Below the pieces are notes generated by a model that made no database searches, had not been told where the DNA came from, and saw nothing but the letters and a program-made list of their open reading frames with translations. A DNA stretch of 64,000 nt, taken from assembly GCF_014646375.1 (NCBI RefSeq), contig NZ_BMNI01000003.1, positions 131,668-195,667 of the forward strand, given 5' to 3'. The translations under genes were made by a program, and so were the position numbers. Position 1 is the stretch's first letter; each line of letters opens with the position of its first letter. Shown piece by piece: positions 9,149 through 17,764 of the stretch. This DNA is from Nocardioides phosphati (GTDB taxonomy: Bacteria; Actinomycetota; Actinomycetes; Propionibacteriales; Nocardioidaceae).

Positions 9149-11458
9149 ATGACCGAGGCTCTCGCCGTGCCTGACCCGGCAGGGCAGCTGCCGGCCGAGG
9201 TGACCTCGTTCGTCGGCAGGCGCTTCGAGCGCAGCACCGTGCGCGAGCTCCTCAGCGAGTACCGCCTGGTCACGCTCACCGGTTTCGGCGGCATCGGCAA
9301 GACCCGTTTGGCGATGCGGATGGCCGCGGAGCTGCGGCGGGTCCATCCCGACGGCGTCTGCTTCGTGCCGCTCGGTGCGCTCGAGGTCGCCGAGGAGGTC
9401 CCCGACCAGGTCGCGGCCTCTCTCGGCCTGACCGGGCGGTCGCCCGCGTCGAGCCCCGCGGCGATCGTCGACTACCTGCGCGAGAGGACGATGCTCCTGG
9501 TCCTCGACAACTGCGAGCACGTCGTCGACGCGGCGGCCGTGCTGGCCGAGACGGTGCTCCGCTCGTGCCCGACGGTCCGGATCCTCGCCACCAGCCGCGA
9601 GCCGCTGCGGGTCGAGGGCGAGGTGGCCCATGCGGTGACGCCGCTGAGCCTCCCGGGTGGCGCAGGCGCCGGCCTGCAGGAGTCCGAGGCGGTCCAGCTC
9701 TTCCTCGACCGCGCCCGGGCGAGTGCCCCTGGTTTCACGTTGAACAACGAGAACCGGGCGGCGGTCGCTGCGATCTGCCGGAAGCTCGAGGGGATCCCCC
9801 TGGCGCTCGAGCTCGCGGCCGCGCGCCTGACCACGCTCTCGGCGTACGAGCTGGAGCAGGGGCTGACCGACCGCTGGGAGCTGCTCAGCCGCGGCCGGCG
9901 TACGGCGCCACACCGGCAGAGCACGATGGCCGCCTGCATCGAGTGGAGCTTCGACCTCTGCACCCCCGCCGAACGCCGGCTGTGGGCGCGAGTGGCCGTC
10001 TTCGTCGACGGGTTCGAGCATGACGCCGTCCGTGTGGTCTGCGCGGCACCGGATGAGGCCGAGCCGCTGCTCGAGACGCTGGCCTCCCTGGTCGACAAGT
10101 CGGTGCTGACCGCCACCCGCGAGGGCGCCACCACCCGCTTCCGGATGCTGCCGCCGCTGCGCCAGCGCGGGCTCGCCGAGCTCGAGCGGATCGGCGAGGC
10201 GACCGCCGTACGCCAGCGGCACCGCGACTTCCACCTCGACCTGGTCGCCCGGGCCCACGCCGCCTGGCTGGGCGCGGACCAGCTCGGCTGGATCGACCGC
10301 GTACGCCGCGAGCTGGGCAACATCACCGAGGCGCTCGAGCAGTGCGTGGCCGATCCCCAGGCGACCGCCGCGGGGCTGCGTGCCTGCGGCCACCTCCTCG
10401 AGTACGTCCACATCCTCGGTCTCTTCCGGCAGGGCCGCCGCTGGGCCGAGCACCTGCTCGCGGTCGCGTCGGACGACGTCGACGCACGGGTGCGCGCGCT
10501 CCGGGCGGCGACCGCCTGGGCGACGATCCAGGGCGACCTCCCCGCGGCGACGGCACTCCTGGCGGAGGCCGAGGAGCTCGCCGGGCCGGGCTACGGGGAG
10601 CTGCAGACGCTCCTCGTGCAGGCCGCCGGTCTCGTCGCGCAGTACGCGGGCCAGCTCGAGGAGTCCGAGCGCCTGCTGGTCGAGGCCGACCGTCGCTTCA
10701 CCCGGACCGGCGAGCTGGCCGAGGCCGCGCACTGCCGGATGCTGCTGGTCATCACGGCGGTGCTGCGCGACCAGCCCGACCGGGCGCTGGAGTTCCACCG
10801 CTCGTGCCTCGCCCTCACCGAGCCCGTCGGCGAGGGCTGGGTGCGCTCCTGGTCGCTCTGGGCCGCGGGCATCGCCGAGTGGATGCGCGGCGACACCGCC
10901 GCCGGCCAGCGGATGCTCGCGCAGTGCCTGCGGCTCGAGCGCGCGATGGCGGAGCGCATCGGCATCGGGTCGGTGATGGAGGCGATGGCCTGGACGCTCG
11001 CCCACGGTGACCCGGAGCGCGCGGTCGTCCTCATGGGCGCCACGCAGAACGAGTGGGAGCGGGTCGGTGCGGCGATCGACGCGCTGCCCGGCTTCGCCGT
11101 ACGGCACCGTGAGGCGGAGGCGACCGCACGGGCGCAGCTCGGCGACGTGCGGTACGACGAGGCGCACGCGCGCGGACGGGCCCTCGACCAGGCGGCGGCG
11201 ATCGCGCTCTGCCTGGGGGAGCGGGCCGCGCCGCCCGTCGCGGCCGTGCCGAAGCCGGTGCTGACCCGCCGCGAGCGGCAGATCGCCGAGCTGATCCACC
11301 AGGGCCTGACCAACCGCGAGATCGCGGACGCCCTCGTCATCTCGACCCGCACCGCCGAGGGCCACGTCGAGCACATCCTCACCAAGCTGGGCTTCACCAG
11401 TCGCACGCAGGTCGCGGCGTGGGTGGCCGAGCAGCACCTCGCAGAAGGACGGTCCTGA
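9149..11458 (+). CDS. Large NTPase-TPR regulator with C-terminal LuxR DNA-binding domain
   Basis: Predicted 769 aa from the ATG at 9149, chosen because GGAGGAG lies just upstream; a TTG at 9113 is the alternative. Residues about 20-300 form a STAND-type NTPase module with Walker A GFGGIGKT (45-52) and Walker B LLVLDNCEHV. The middle is a helical region resembling tetratricopeptide repeats. The last about 65 residues form a LuxR-type helix-turn-helix (LTRRERQIAELIHQGLTNRE, then IADALVISTRTAEGHV). Such proteins are large ATP-dependent transcription activators in actinobacteria. The targets are unknown; the ProC-like gene begins one base after its stop, so the two are linked in expression. Confidence 0.85.
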   Translation: MTEALAVPDPAGQLPAEVTSFVGRRFERSTVRELLSEYRLVTLTGFGGIGKTRLAMRMAAELRRVHPDGVCFVPLGALEVAEEVPDQVAASLGLTGRSPASSPAAIVDYLRERTMLLVLDNCEHVVDAAAVLAETVLRSCPTVRILATSREPLRVEGEVAHAVTPLSLPGGAGAGLQESEAVQLFLDRARASAPGFTLNNENRAAVAAICRKLEGIPLALELAAARLTTLSAYELEQGLTDRWELLSRGRRTAPHRQSTMAACIEWSFDLCTPAERRLWARVAVFVDGFEHDAVRVVCAAPDEAEPLLETLASLVDKSVLTATREGATTRFRMLPPLRQRGLAELERIGEATAVRQRHRDFHLDLVARAHAAWLGADQLGWIDRVRRELGNITEALEQCVADPQATAAGLRACGHLLEYVHILGLFRQGRRWAEHLLAVASDDVDARVRALRAATAWATIQGDLPAATALLAEAEELAGPGYGELQTLLVQAAGLVAQYAGQLEESERLLVEADRRFTRTGELAEAAHCRMLLVITAVLRDQPDRALEFHRSCLALTEPVGEGWVRSWSLWAAGIAEWMRGDTAAGQRMLAQCLRLERAMAERIGIGSVMEAMAWTLAHGDPERAVVLMGATQNEWERVGAAIDALPGFAVRHREAEATARAQLGDVRYDEAHARGRALDQAAAIALCLGERAAPPVAAVPKPVLTRRERQIAELIHQGLTNREIADALVISTRTAEGHVEHILTKLGFTSRTQVAAWVAEQHLAEGRS

Positions 11459-11459
11459 C

Positions 11460-12278
11460 ATGGGTCTCGACGGACTGCGGCTCGGGTTCATCGGCACCGG
11501 GGCGATCACGGCCGCGATGGTGCGGGGCCTGCTCCGCTCGGACCTGCGCGTCGGTGCGCTGCTGCTGTCGCCGCGCAACGCCACGATCGCTGCTGAGCTC
11601 GCCACGCTCGACGACCGTGTGCGGGTCTGCGCCAGCAACCAGGAGGTGCTCGACGGCGCCGACGTCATCTGCGTCGCGGTCGTCCAGCAGATCGTGCGCG
11701 AGGTGGTGGGCGCGCTGGAGTTCGCGCCGCGGCACCACGTCATCACGTTCGTGCCCGGCACGCCGCTCGGCGTACTCGCGGAGCTGACCGGGCCCGCCGG
11801 CAGCCTCGCGCGCGCCGTACCCCTGCCTGCGGTGGAGTTCGGCGAGGGCGTGACGGTGGTGCACCCGGGCGACGCGCTGACGACGCGAGTCTTCGACGCG
11901 CTGGGTGGCGCCGTGGCCGTCGACGACGAGGCGCACTTCGAGCCGCTCTTCGCCGCGACGGCGACGATGGCGAGCTTCTACGCCGTGCAGGACGCCGTGA
12001 CCTCGTGGCTCGGCGAGCAGGGAGTGCCGGCGGGCGCGGCACGTCACTTCGTCGGGGGCTACTACGCGAGCCTCGCCTCGGAGGTCGAGCGGAGCCCCCG
12101 CGCGCTCCAGGAGCTCATCGCCGGCATGACCCCCGAGGGCCTCAACGAGCAGGTGCACGCCGAGCTCTCCGCTGCGGGCGCCTACGACCACTACGGACCG
12201 GCCCTCGACCGCGTCCTCGCGCGGCTGCGGGCGACCGGCGCGGACGACGCCGACGCCGTGGTTGACTCGCGCTCGTGA
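11460..12278 (+). CDS. Pyrroline-5-carboxylate reductase family (ProC-like) protein
   Basis: Predicted 272 aa, close to the normal ProC length. It has an N-terminal NAD(P)-binding pattern LGFIGTGAITAAMVRGLL, a mid-domain VVQQIVREVVGALEF, and a C-terminal helical dimerisation region with FVGGYYASLASEVER. The bacterial ProC signature near the C-terminus is not well matched, so this may be a divergent imino-acid or ketimine reductase rather than the proline-biosynthesis enzyme. It follows the LuxR-type regulator by one base and overlaps the TRIC-family gene by 4 bp. Confidence 0.7.
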   Translation: MGLDGLRLGFIGTGAITAAMVRGLLRSDLRVGALLLSPRNATIAAELATLDDRVRVCASNQEVLDGADVICVAVVQQIVREVVGALEFAPRHHVITFVPGTPLGVLAELTGPAGSLARAVPLPAVEFGEGVTVVHPGDALTTRVFDALGGAVAVDDEAHFEPLFAATATMASFYAVQDAVTSWLGEQGVPAGAARHFVGGYYASLASEVERSPRALQELIAGMTPEGLNEQVHAELSAAGAYDHYGPALDRVLARLRATGADDADAVVDSRS

Positions 12279-12898
12279 TGATGGCCCTCGACCTGCTCGC
12301 GATCTTCGTCTTCGGCGTGGCGGGCGGGCTGACCGCGGTCCGCATGGGCATGGACATCGTCGGCGTCGCGGTGCTCGGCACGGTCTCCGGCATCGGCGGC
12401 GGGATGATGCGCGACGTGCTCATCGGTGCGCTGCCGTCGCCGTTGCTCTCCGACTGGCGCTATCTCTGCGCGCCGCTGGTGGGCGGGCTGCTGACCTTCT
12501 GGTTCCACCCCGCGATCGGCCGCCTGGAGCGGGCGATCAACATCGTCGACGCCTTCGGGCTGGGCCTCTTCACCGTCGCCGGTGCCGTGAAGGCGACCGA
12601 GCACGGGCTCGGTCCGGTGCCCGCCACGATGCTCGGCGTGATGACGGGCGTCGGTGGTGGCGTGCTGCGTGACGTCCTGACCCGGCAGGTGCCGGAGCTG
12701 CTCCGCGCCGGCACGCAGCTCTACGCGACGACCGCCCTCGCCGGCGCCGCGCTCACGGTCGCCGTCATGCGGCTGGAGGCTCCGACGGTCGCGGTCGTGC
12801 TGACCGGCGTCACCGTCACCACCGGGTTCCGCCTCCTCACGATCTGGCGCGGCTGGACCGCCCCCAGTCCCGTCCTGGTCTCGCCCCGCCCCGAGTAA
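12275..12898 (+). CDS. TRIC-family (UPF0126) cation channel-like membrane protein
   Basis: Predicted 207 aa, about seven hydrophobic segments. It shows the internal duplication of this family, with two matching halves: GVAVLGTVSGIGGGMMRDVL early on and TMLGVMTGVGGGVLRDVL in the second half, each with the GGGxxRD signature. Bacterial relatives are trimeric monovalent cation channels in the inner membrane; the physiological role is uncertain. The start overlaps the ProC-like gene, and the gene ends in a 47-bp convergent gap to the MOSC gene. Confidence 0.85.
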   Translation: MMMALDLLAIFVFGVAGGLTAVRMGMDIVGVAVLGTVSGIGGGMMRDVLIGALPSPLLSDWRYLCAPLVGGLLTFWFHPAIGRLERAINIVDAFGLGLFTVAGAVKATEHGLGPVPATMLGVMTGVGGGVLRDVLTRQVPELLRAGTQLYATTALAGAALTVAVMRLEAPTVAVVLTGVTVTTGFRLLTIWRGWTAPSPVLVSPRPE

Positions 12899-12905
12899 CA
12901 CGCCC

Positions 12906-12938
12906 CGAAGCGGCACATCTGGAGTGCCGAGGCGGCAC
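12906..12938 (+). repeat. 33-bp intergenic repeat, copy 1
   Basis: This unit matches the reverse complement of 13744-13776 at 28 of 33 positions. Each unit contains two copies of a GAGGCGGCAC-like word about 21 bp apart. The two units lie in opposite orientation on either side of the MOSC gene. I see no transposase or target duplication. Confidence 0.6.
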
Positions 12939-12945
12939 GTCCGGG

Positions 12946-13719
12946 TCAGGAGCCGAGCGTCAGCACGTCGTCGACGGAGATCGTCCCGGCCTCGACGACG
13001 TCGGCGTAGACCCCGAACGCCGGGCCCGGCCCGAGCACCGTCTCCTGCCGGCCGCGGTAGCCGATGATCTGCCGCAGCGTCTGCAGGTCGACCGCGCCGG
13101 AGTCGGGGTTGCGGGTCGTCGCGGCGCAGCGCTTGACCAGCCCGCCCCCTCGCAGGACGGCGCTGCCCATCGCGATCTCCCGGTCCTGCCAGGTGTCCTC
13201 CTCGTGCGGCTCGCCGCCCGCGAACTCGACCAGCATCCGGAACCGCCGGGCATCGACCGCCTCCAGTCCGGCCCGCCGCGCCAGCTCGGCGACGGACGCC
13301 GAGCCGACCAGCGTCGCAGGGCACACGTCGTACGCCGGGGCGTGGGCGCGCAGGAGCCGCACCGGTTTGCCGAGGACGGTGGAGAAGAGGTCGTCCCAGT
13401 CGTGGCCCACGTGGGAGGCCCGGCCGGTGCGGAGGCCGTGGAGGTCGATGTCGACCGGGGCGCCGTCCTCGACCTCACCGCTCAGCAGCACCTCGCCCGA
13501 CCGGCTGACGGAGAGGCGGCGCTGCGCTGCGTCGTACGCCGCGCGGAGGGGGAGGAGGGCCTGGTGGTGCGTGCAGCTCTGCAGCGTGCCGGCCGCGTCG
13601 ACGAGGAGGAACTGCCGGTCGCCCGGCACGCCGCGCGGCGTGATCTCGATCGACGTGGGGTGGTGGAGCTGCAGGCCCTTGACCGGGGTGATCGAGAGGC
13701 GCGTGACGCGGTAGGGCAC
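12946..13719 (-). CDS. MOSC-domain protein (N-terminal beta-barrel plus MOSC)
   Basis: Predicted 257 aa. The N-terminus has the MOSC beta-barrel pattern (ITPVKGLQLHHPTSIEITPR followed by GVPGDRQFLLVD). The C-terminal MOSC region carries GGGLVKRCAATTRNPDSG, where the cysteine is the residue expected to contact the molybdenum cofactor sulphur in this family. Relatives include YcbX and mARC-type reductases, which reduce N-hydroxylated compounds. No fused ferredoxin is present, so an external electron donor would be needed. It lies alone between convergent and divergent neighbours and is bracketed by two inverted 33-bp repeats. Confidence 0.82.
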   Translation of the reverse strand: MPYRVTRLSITPVKGLQLHHPTSIEITPRGVPGDRQFLLVDAAGTLQSCTHHQALLPLRAAYDAAQRRLSVSRSGEVLLSGEVEDGAPVDIDLHGLRTGRASHVGHDWDDLFSTVLGKPVRLLRAHAPAYDVCPATLVGSASVAELARRAGLEAVDARRFRMLVEFAGGEPHEEDTWQDREIAMGSAVLRGGGLVKRCAATTRNPDSGAVDLQTLRQIIGYRGRQETVLGPGPAFGVYADVVEAGTISVDDVLTLGS

Positions 13720-13743
13720 GTCCGAAGCCTACGCACACCACTT

Positions 13744-13776
13744 CTGCCGCCTCGGTGCACCAGATGTGCCGCCTCG
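13744..13776 (-). repeat. 33-bp intergenic repeat, copy 2 (inverted relative to copy 1)
   Basis: Reads as the reverse complement of the 12906-12938 unit with five differences. Its centre contains the palindrome GGTGCACC. It lies 24 bp upstream of the MOSC start codon, in the divergent region shared with the dmgO operon. A short CGCCGCC/GGCGGCG stem follows at 13799-13814. Confidence 0.6.
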
Positions 13777-13839
13777 ATGGGCCCGGAGGCGACGTCACGC
13801 CGCCTCGGCGGCGTAACGAGGAATTTCCTGGCAACCCTC

Positions 13840-13868
13840 TTGACGTCATCTACGTCACACCTGCATTG
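13840..13868 (+). promoter_or_regulatory. Candidate promoter of the dmgO-gbcAB-fdhA-glyA-sox-sdaA operon
   Basis: TTGACG at 13840-13845 could be a -35 element; 17 to 18 bp later GCATTG/CATTGT is a weak -10. Three other island promoters show a TTGAC-type hexamer at the same distance (29-31 bp) before the paired palindromes, which is the main support. Confidence 0.4.
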
Positions 13869-13902
13869 TTGCTTTTAACGCAATGCAGTGCAGATTACGC
13901 AA
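13869..13902. promoter_or_regulatory. Tandem 15-bp palindromes, candidate IclR operator 1 (dmgO operon)
   Basis: The first unit is TTGCTTTTAACGCAA at 13869-13883. The second, read on the minus strand, is TTGCGTAATCTGCAC at 13888-13902. The centres are 19 bp apart, as at the four other sites. The pair ends 15 bp before the dmgO start codon and 1 bp before its AGGAGG, so bound protein would cover the transcription start region, consistent with repression. Confidence 0.7.
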
Positions 13903-13917
13903 CAGGAGGCTCGAAAC

Positions 13918-16365
13918 ATGGTCGGACGTCGGACCGTCATCATCGGGGCGGGAGTGGTGGGCGCCGCGCTCGCCGACGAGCTCTCCGCACTCGGCTGGAC
14001 GGACATCACGGTCCTCGACCAGGGCGACCTCCCCGCGACGGGTGGCTCGACCTCCCACGCTCCGGGTCTCGTCTTCCAGGCGAGCGGCAGCAAGGTGCTC
14101 AGCGAGCTCGCGACGTACACCGTCGAGAAGTTCGTCGACCTGCAGCACGAGGGCCAGTCCTGCTTCCTGCAGGTCGGTGGCCTCGAGGTCGCCACCACGC
14201 CGGAGCGGCTCGCCGAGCTCCACCGCCGCCACGGCTGGCTCACCTCGTGGGGCGTCGAGGCCGAGGTCGTCGACGTCGACCGCTGCGTCGAGCTGCACGA
14301 CCTCGTCGACCCCGCCACGATCCTCGGCGGCCTCTGGTGCCCGACCGACGGCCTGGCCAAGGCGGTCTGGGCGGTCGACGCGCAGATCGAGCGCGCCAAG
14401 GCCCGCGGCGTCGTCTTCCACGGCCGCCACGAGGTCACCGACATCACCGTCGTCGACGGCCAGGTCACCGCCGTCGTCACCAACCAGGGCGAGTTCCCCG
14501 CCGACATCGTCGTCTCCTGCGCCGGCATCTGGGGCCCGAAGGTCGCCTCGCTCGTCGGCCTCGACCTCCCCCTCACGCCGCTCGGCCACCAGCTCGCCTG
14601 GACCGGCGACGTCCCCGCCCAGAAGGGCCAGACGCAGGAGGCGGTCCGCCCGATCCTGCGCCACCAGGACTCCGGCCTCTACTACCGCGACCGCTACGAG
14701 GGCCAGGGCATCGGCTACTACCACCACAGGCCGATGCCGCTCTCGGCGTTCGACATCCGCTCGATGGAGGAGGCCGACAGGACCGGCAACATGCCGTCGG
14801 TCCTGGAGTTCACCCCCGAGGACTTCGAGCCGGCCTGGGCCGAGACCCAGCGCCTGCTGCCCTCGACCGCGGACACCAAGGTCGAGGAGGGCATCAACGG
14901 CCTCTTCTCCTTCACCACCGACGGCATGCCGCTGCTCGGGGAGTCCCGCGAGGTCAAGGGCTTCTGGGTCGCCGAGGCCGTGTGGGTCACCCACTCCGCC
15001 GGTGTCGGCCGCGCCGTCGCCGAGTGGATCGCCAAGGGCTACTGCGAGTCGTGGGACATCCACGAGTGCGACGTCAACCGCTTCGAGCAGTACCAGCTCG
15101 CCCCCGACTACGTGCTCGAGCGCGACTGCCAGAACTTCGTCGAGGTCTACGACATCCTGCACCCGCTGCAGCCGATGGACTCCCCGCGCAACGTCCGGCT
15201 CTCGCCGTTCTTCTCCCGCGAGCAGGAGCTCGACGCCTTCTTCCTCCCGGCCAACGGCTGGGAGCGCCCGCACTGGTACGCCGCGAACGCCGGCCTGCTC
15301 GAGCGCTACGACATCCCCACGCCCAACGCCTGGGCCGCGAAGTACTGGAACCCGATCGTCGGTGCCGAGGCGAAGGCGACCCGCGACGGCGTCGCGATGT
15401 ACGACATGACCGCCCTCAAGCGGATCAACGTCACCGGCCCCGGCGCGGTCGACTTCCTCCAGAAGCTCTGCACCAACGACGTCGACAAGAAGGTCGGCGC
15501 GGTCGTCTACACGCTCCTCCTCGACGTCGACGGCGGCATCCGCTCCGACATCACCGTCGCCCGCCTGGCGAAGGACCATTACCAGGTCGGCGCCAACGGC
15601 GAGCTCGACATCGACTGGTTCGAGCGGCACCTCCCCGAGGACGGCACGGTCCAGATCACCGACATCACGCCGGGCACCTGCTGCATCGGCCTGTGGGGCC
15701 CGAAGGCCCGCGAGGTGCTCGCCACGATCACCGACGCCGACATGACCAACGACGGCCTGAAGTACTTCCAGGCCAAGAAGCTGACCATCGGCAACGTCCC
15801 GGTCACCGCCTGGCGCCTGTCGTACGTCGGCGAGCTCGGCTGGGAGATCTACACGACCGCCGACCTGGGCCAGCGCCTCTGGGACACGATCTGGGAGGCC
15901 GGCCAGGAGCACGGCATCATCGCCGCCGGTCGTGGCGCCTTCAACAGCCTCCGCCTGGAGAAGGGCTACCGCTCCTTCGGTGGCGACATGACCAACGAGC
16001 ACGACCCCTACGAGGCCGGCCTCGGCTTCGCGGTGAAGCTCGACAAGGGTGACTTCATCGGCCGCGACGCGCTGGTCGAGCGCAAGGCCAACCAGACGAA
16101 GACCCTCGCCTGCCTGACCATCGACAGCACCCAGGACGTCGTCCTCGGCAAGGAGCCCGTCTTCGCCGACGGCACGACGGTCGGCTACGTCACCTCCGCG
16201 GCGTACGGCTACACGATCGAGAAGGGCATCGCCTACGCCTGGCTGCCACTCGAGGTGGCCGAGGTCGGCACCGAGGTCGAGATCGGCTACTTCGACAAGC
16301 GGGTCAAGGCCGTCGTCACGGCGGAGCCGCTCTTCGACCCGAAGATGACCCGCCTCCGCGGCTGA
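13918..16365 (+). CDS. dmgO: Dimethylglycine oxidase-like enzyme (FAD domain plus folate-binding GcvT domain)
   Basis: Predicted 815 aa from the ATG at 13918, 8 bp after a perfect AGGAGG; Arthrobacter dimethylglycine oxidase is of similar size (about 830 aa). The N-terminal half has a dinucleotide motif VIIGAGVVGAALADEL (residues 7-22). The segment GGSTSHAPGLVFQ (42-54) has a histidine where this family binds FAD covalently; that assignment is by analogy. The C-terminal half, about 430-815, is a GcvT/aminomethyltransferase domain (for example YVGELGWEIYTTADLGQRLW). It should demethylate dimethylglycine to sarcosine and pass the methyl to THF as 5,10-methylene-THF. Sarcosine dehydrogenase activity is the alternative. 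It is the first gene of a 14-kb operon. Confidence 0.85.
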   Translation: MVGRRTVIIGAGVVGAALADELSALGWTDITVLDQGDLPATGGSTSHAPGLVFQASGSKVLSELATYTVEKFVDLQHEGQSCFLQVGGLEVATTPERLAELHRRHGWLTSWGVEAEVVDVDRCVELHDLVDPATILGGLWCPTDGLAKAVWAVDAQIERAKARGVVFHGRHEVTDITVVDGQVTAVVTNQGEFPADIVVSCAGIWGPKVASLVGLDLPLTPLGHQLAWTGDVPAQKGQTQEAVRPILRHQDSGLYYRDRYEGQGIGYYHHRPMPLSAFDIRSMEEADRTGNMPSVLEFTPEDFEPAWAETQRLLPSTADTKVEEGINGLFSFTTDGMPLLGESREVKGFWVAEAVWVTHSAGVGRAVAEWIAKGYCESWDIHECDVNRFEQYQLAPDYVLERDCQNFVEVYDILHPLQPMDSPRNVRLSPFFSREQELDAFFLPANGWERPHWYAANAGLLERYDIPTPNAWAAKYWNPIVGAEAKATRDGVAMYDMTALKRINVTGPGAVDFLQKLCTNDVDKKVGAVVYTLLLDVDGGIRSDITVARLAKDHYQVGANGELDIDWFERHLPEDGTVQITDITPGTCCIGLWGPKAREVLATITDADMTNDGLKYFQAKKLTIGNVPVTAWRLSYVGELGWEIYTTADLGQRLWDTIWEAGQEHGIIAAGRGAFNSLRLEKGYRSFGGDMTNEHDPYEAGLGFAVKLDKGDFIGRDALVERKANQTKTLACLTIDSTQDVVLGKEPVFADGTTVGYVTSAAYGYTIEKGIAYAWLPLEVAEVGTEVEIGYFDKRVKAVVTAEPLFDPKMTRLRG

Positions 16366-16413
16366 CCACCCCCGTCTTCTCTCTTCCACCACTTCTTCAT
16401 CCGGAGGTTCCCC

Positions 16414-17733
16414 GTGAGTTTCAAGACCGCTCCTGCGGCCAACATGGCCGAGATCGCCGCCATGGTCGAGCGCCGCGAGGTGGGCTACAGCCTCGAGTCC
16501 GCCTTCTACGCCAGCCAGGAGGTCTTCGACCTCGACATGTTGGCGATCTTCGGGGAGCACTGGCTCTTCGTCGCCAGCGAGGCGGAGATCCCCGACGAGG
16601 GTGACTTCGTCACCGTCGAGATCGGCACCCAGTCGATCATCGTGGTGCGCGACGACGACGGCACGGTCCGCGCGCTGCGCAACGTCTGCCGCCACCGCGG
16701 CTCGCGGCTCCTCGAGGACCCCTGCGGCTCGGTCGGCAACATCGTGTGCCCCTACCACCAGTGGACCTACCGCGCCGACGGCGAGCTCATGTACGCCGAG
16801 AGCCAGTCGCCGTCGTTCGACAAGTCGAAGTTCAACCTGAAGCAGGTCCACGTCCGCACCGTTGGCGGCCTGATCTTCATCTGCCTGGCCGACGAGCCGC
16901 CGGCCGACTTCGACGAGGTCGCCGCGGTCATCGAGCCCTACCTGCGCTCCTACAAGATCGCGGAGGCGAAGGTCGCCCACCAGACCGACCTGGTGGAGAA
17001 CGGCAACTGGAAGCTCGTCATGGAGAACAACCGCGAGTGCCACCACTGCGACGCCTCGCACCCCGAGCTGATCACGTCGTACTTCCCGTTCCTGCGCTAC
17101 GACGAGTCCGACGTGACCCCGCGCCTGCAGCCGCTCTACGAGCGCTACCTGAAGGCGACCTCGGACCTCGACGACGTCTGCAAGACCGCCGGCGTCCCGC
17201 GCGAGCTGGTCCACGAGCTCGACACCCGCGAGACGGGCTTCATGATCATGCGCCTCCCGCTCGACGGCGACGGTGCGTCGTTCGGCATCGACGGTGCGCA
17301 GGTCTGCAAGAAGCTGATCGGCGACTCGCCCACCCCGCAGTTCGGTGACCTCTCGCTGCACATGCAGCCGAACTCGTGGTTCCACTTCCTCAGCGACCAC
17401 GTCATCGTCTTCAGCGTCCTGCCGCTCGGCCCGGACAAGACGATGGTCCGCACGACCTGGCTGGTCAACGCGGACGCCGTCGAGGGCGAGGACTACACGA
17501 TCGAGGGCCTCACCAGCGTCTGGAAGGCGACGAACGACCAGGACCGCGTCCTCGTCGAGAAGGGCCAGCGCGGCGTCACCGACCCGAGCTACGTGCCCGG
17601 TCCGTACGCGCTCATCGAGGACGACGTCGAGGCCTTCATCAACTGGTACGTCGGCCGGCTGCACGACTACCTCGCGCCGCACCGTGAGAGCGCCGAGCGC
17701 CTGGGCCACCTCAACGCCGTCGGCGCCCAGTAG
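16414..17733 (+). CDS. gbcA: Glycine betaine monooxygenase, Rieske oxygenase subunit
   Basis: Predicted 439 aa from a GTG start with GGAGGT upstream. The Rieske [2Fe-2S] ligands are Cys92 and His94 in CRHRGS, and Cys112 and His115 in CPYHQW. The mononuclear iron site is in ENNRECHHCDASH (204-216), with His211 and His216 as likely ligands. The catalytic domain matches GbcA/BmoA-type enzymes, which hydroxylate a methyl of glycine betaine to give dimethylglycine and formaldehyde. The next gene encodes the matching reductase, and the operon holds dimethylglycine, sarcosine and formaldehyde enzymes, so the assignment is strong. Stachydrine or carnitine demethylase homologues are less likely here. 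Confidence 0.9.
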   Translation: MSFKTAPAANMAEIAAMVERREVGYSLESAFYASQEVFDLDMLAIFGEHWLFVASEAEIPDEGDFVTVEIGTQSIIVVRDDDGTVRALRNVCRHRGSRLLEDPCGSVGNIVCPYHQWTYRADGELMYAESQSPSFDKSKFNLKQVHVRTVGGLIFICLADEPPADFDEVAAVIEPYLRSYKIAEAKVAHQTDLVENGNWKLVMENNRECHHCDASHPELITSYFPFLRYDESDVTPRLQPLYERYLKATSDLDDVCKTAGVPRELVHELDTRETGFMIMRLPLDGDGASFGIDGAQVCKKLIGDSPTPQFGDLSLHMQPNSWFHFLSDHVIVFSVLPLGPDKTMVRTTWLVNADAVEGEDYTIEGLTSVWKATNDQDRVLVEKGQRGVTDPSYVPGPYALIEDDVEAFINWYVGRLHDYLAPHRESAERLGHLNAVGAQ

Positions 17734-17764
17734 TCACCACGACCTGATCATCGGGAGTAGAGAA

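Noticed and set aside
13855-17709. A 1284-codon open frame on the minus strand
   Set aside because: It is antisense to dmgO and gbcA, whose domains and ribosome-binding sites are clear.
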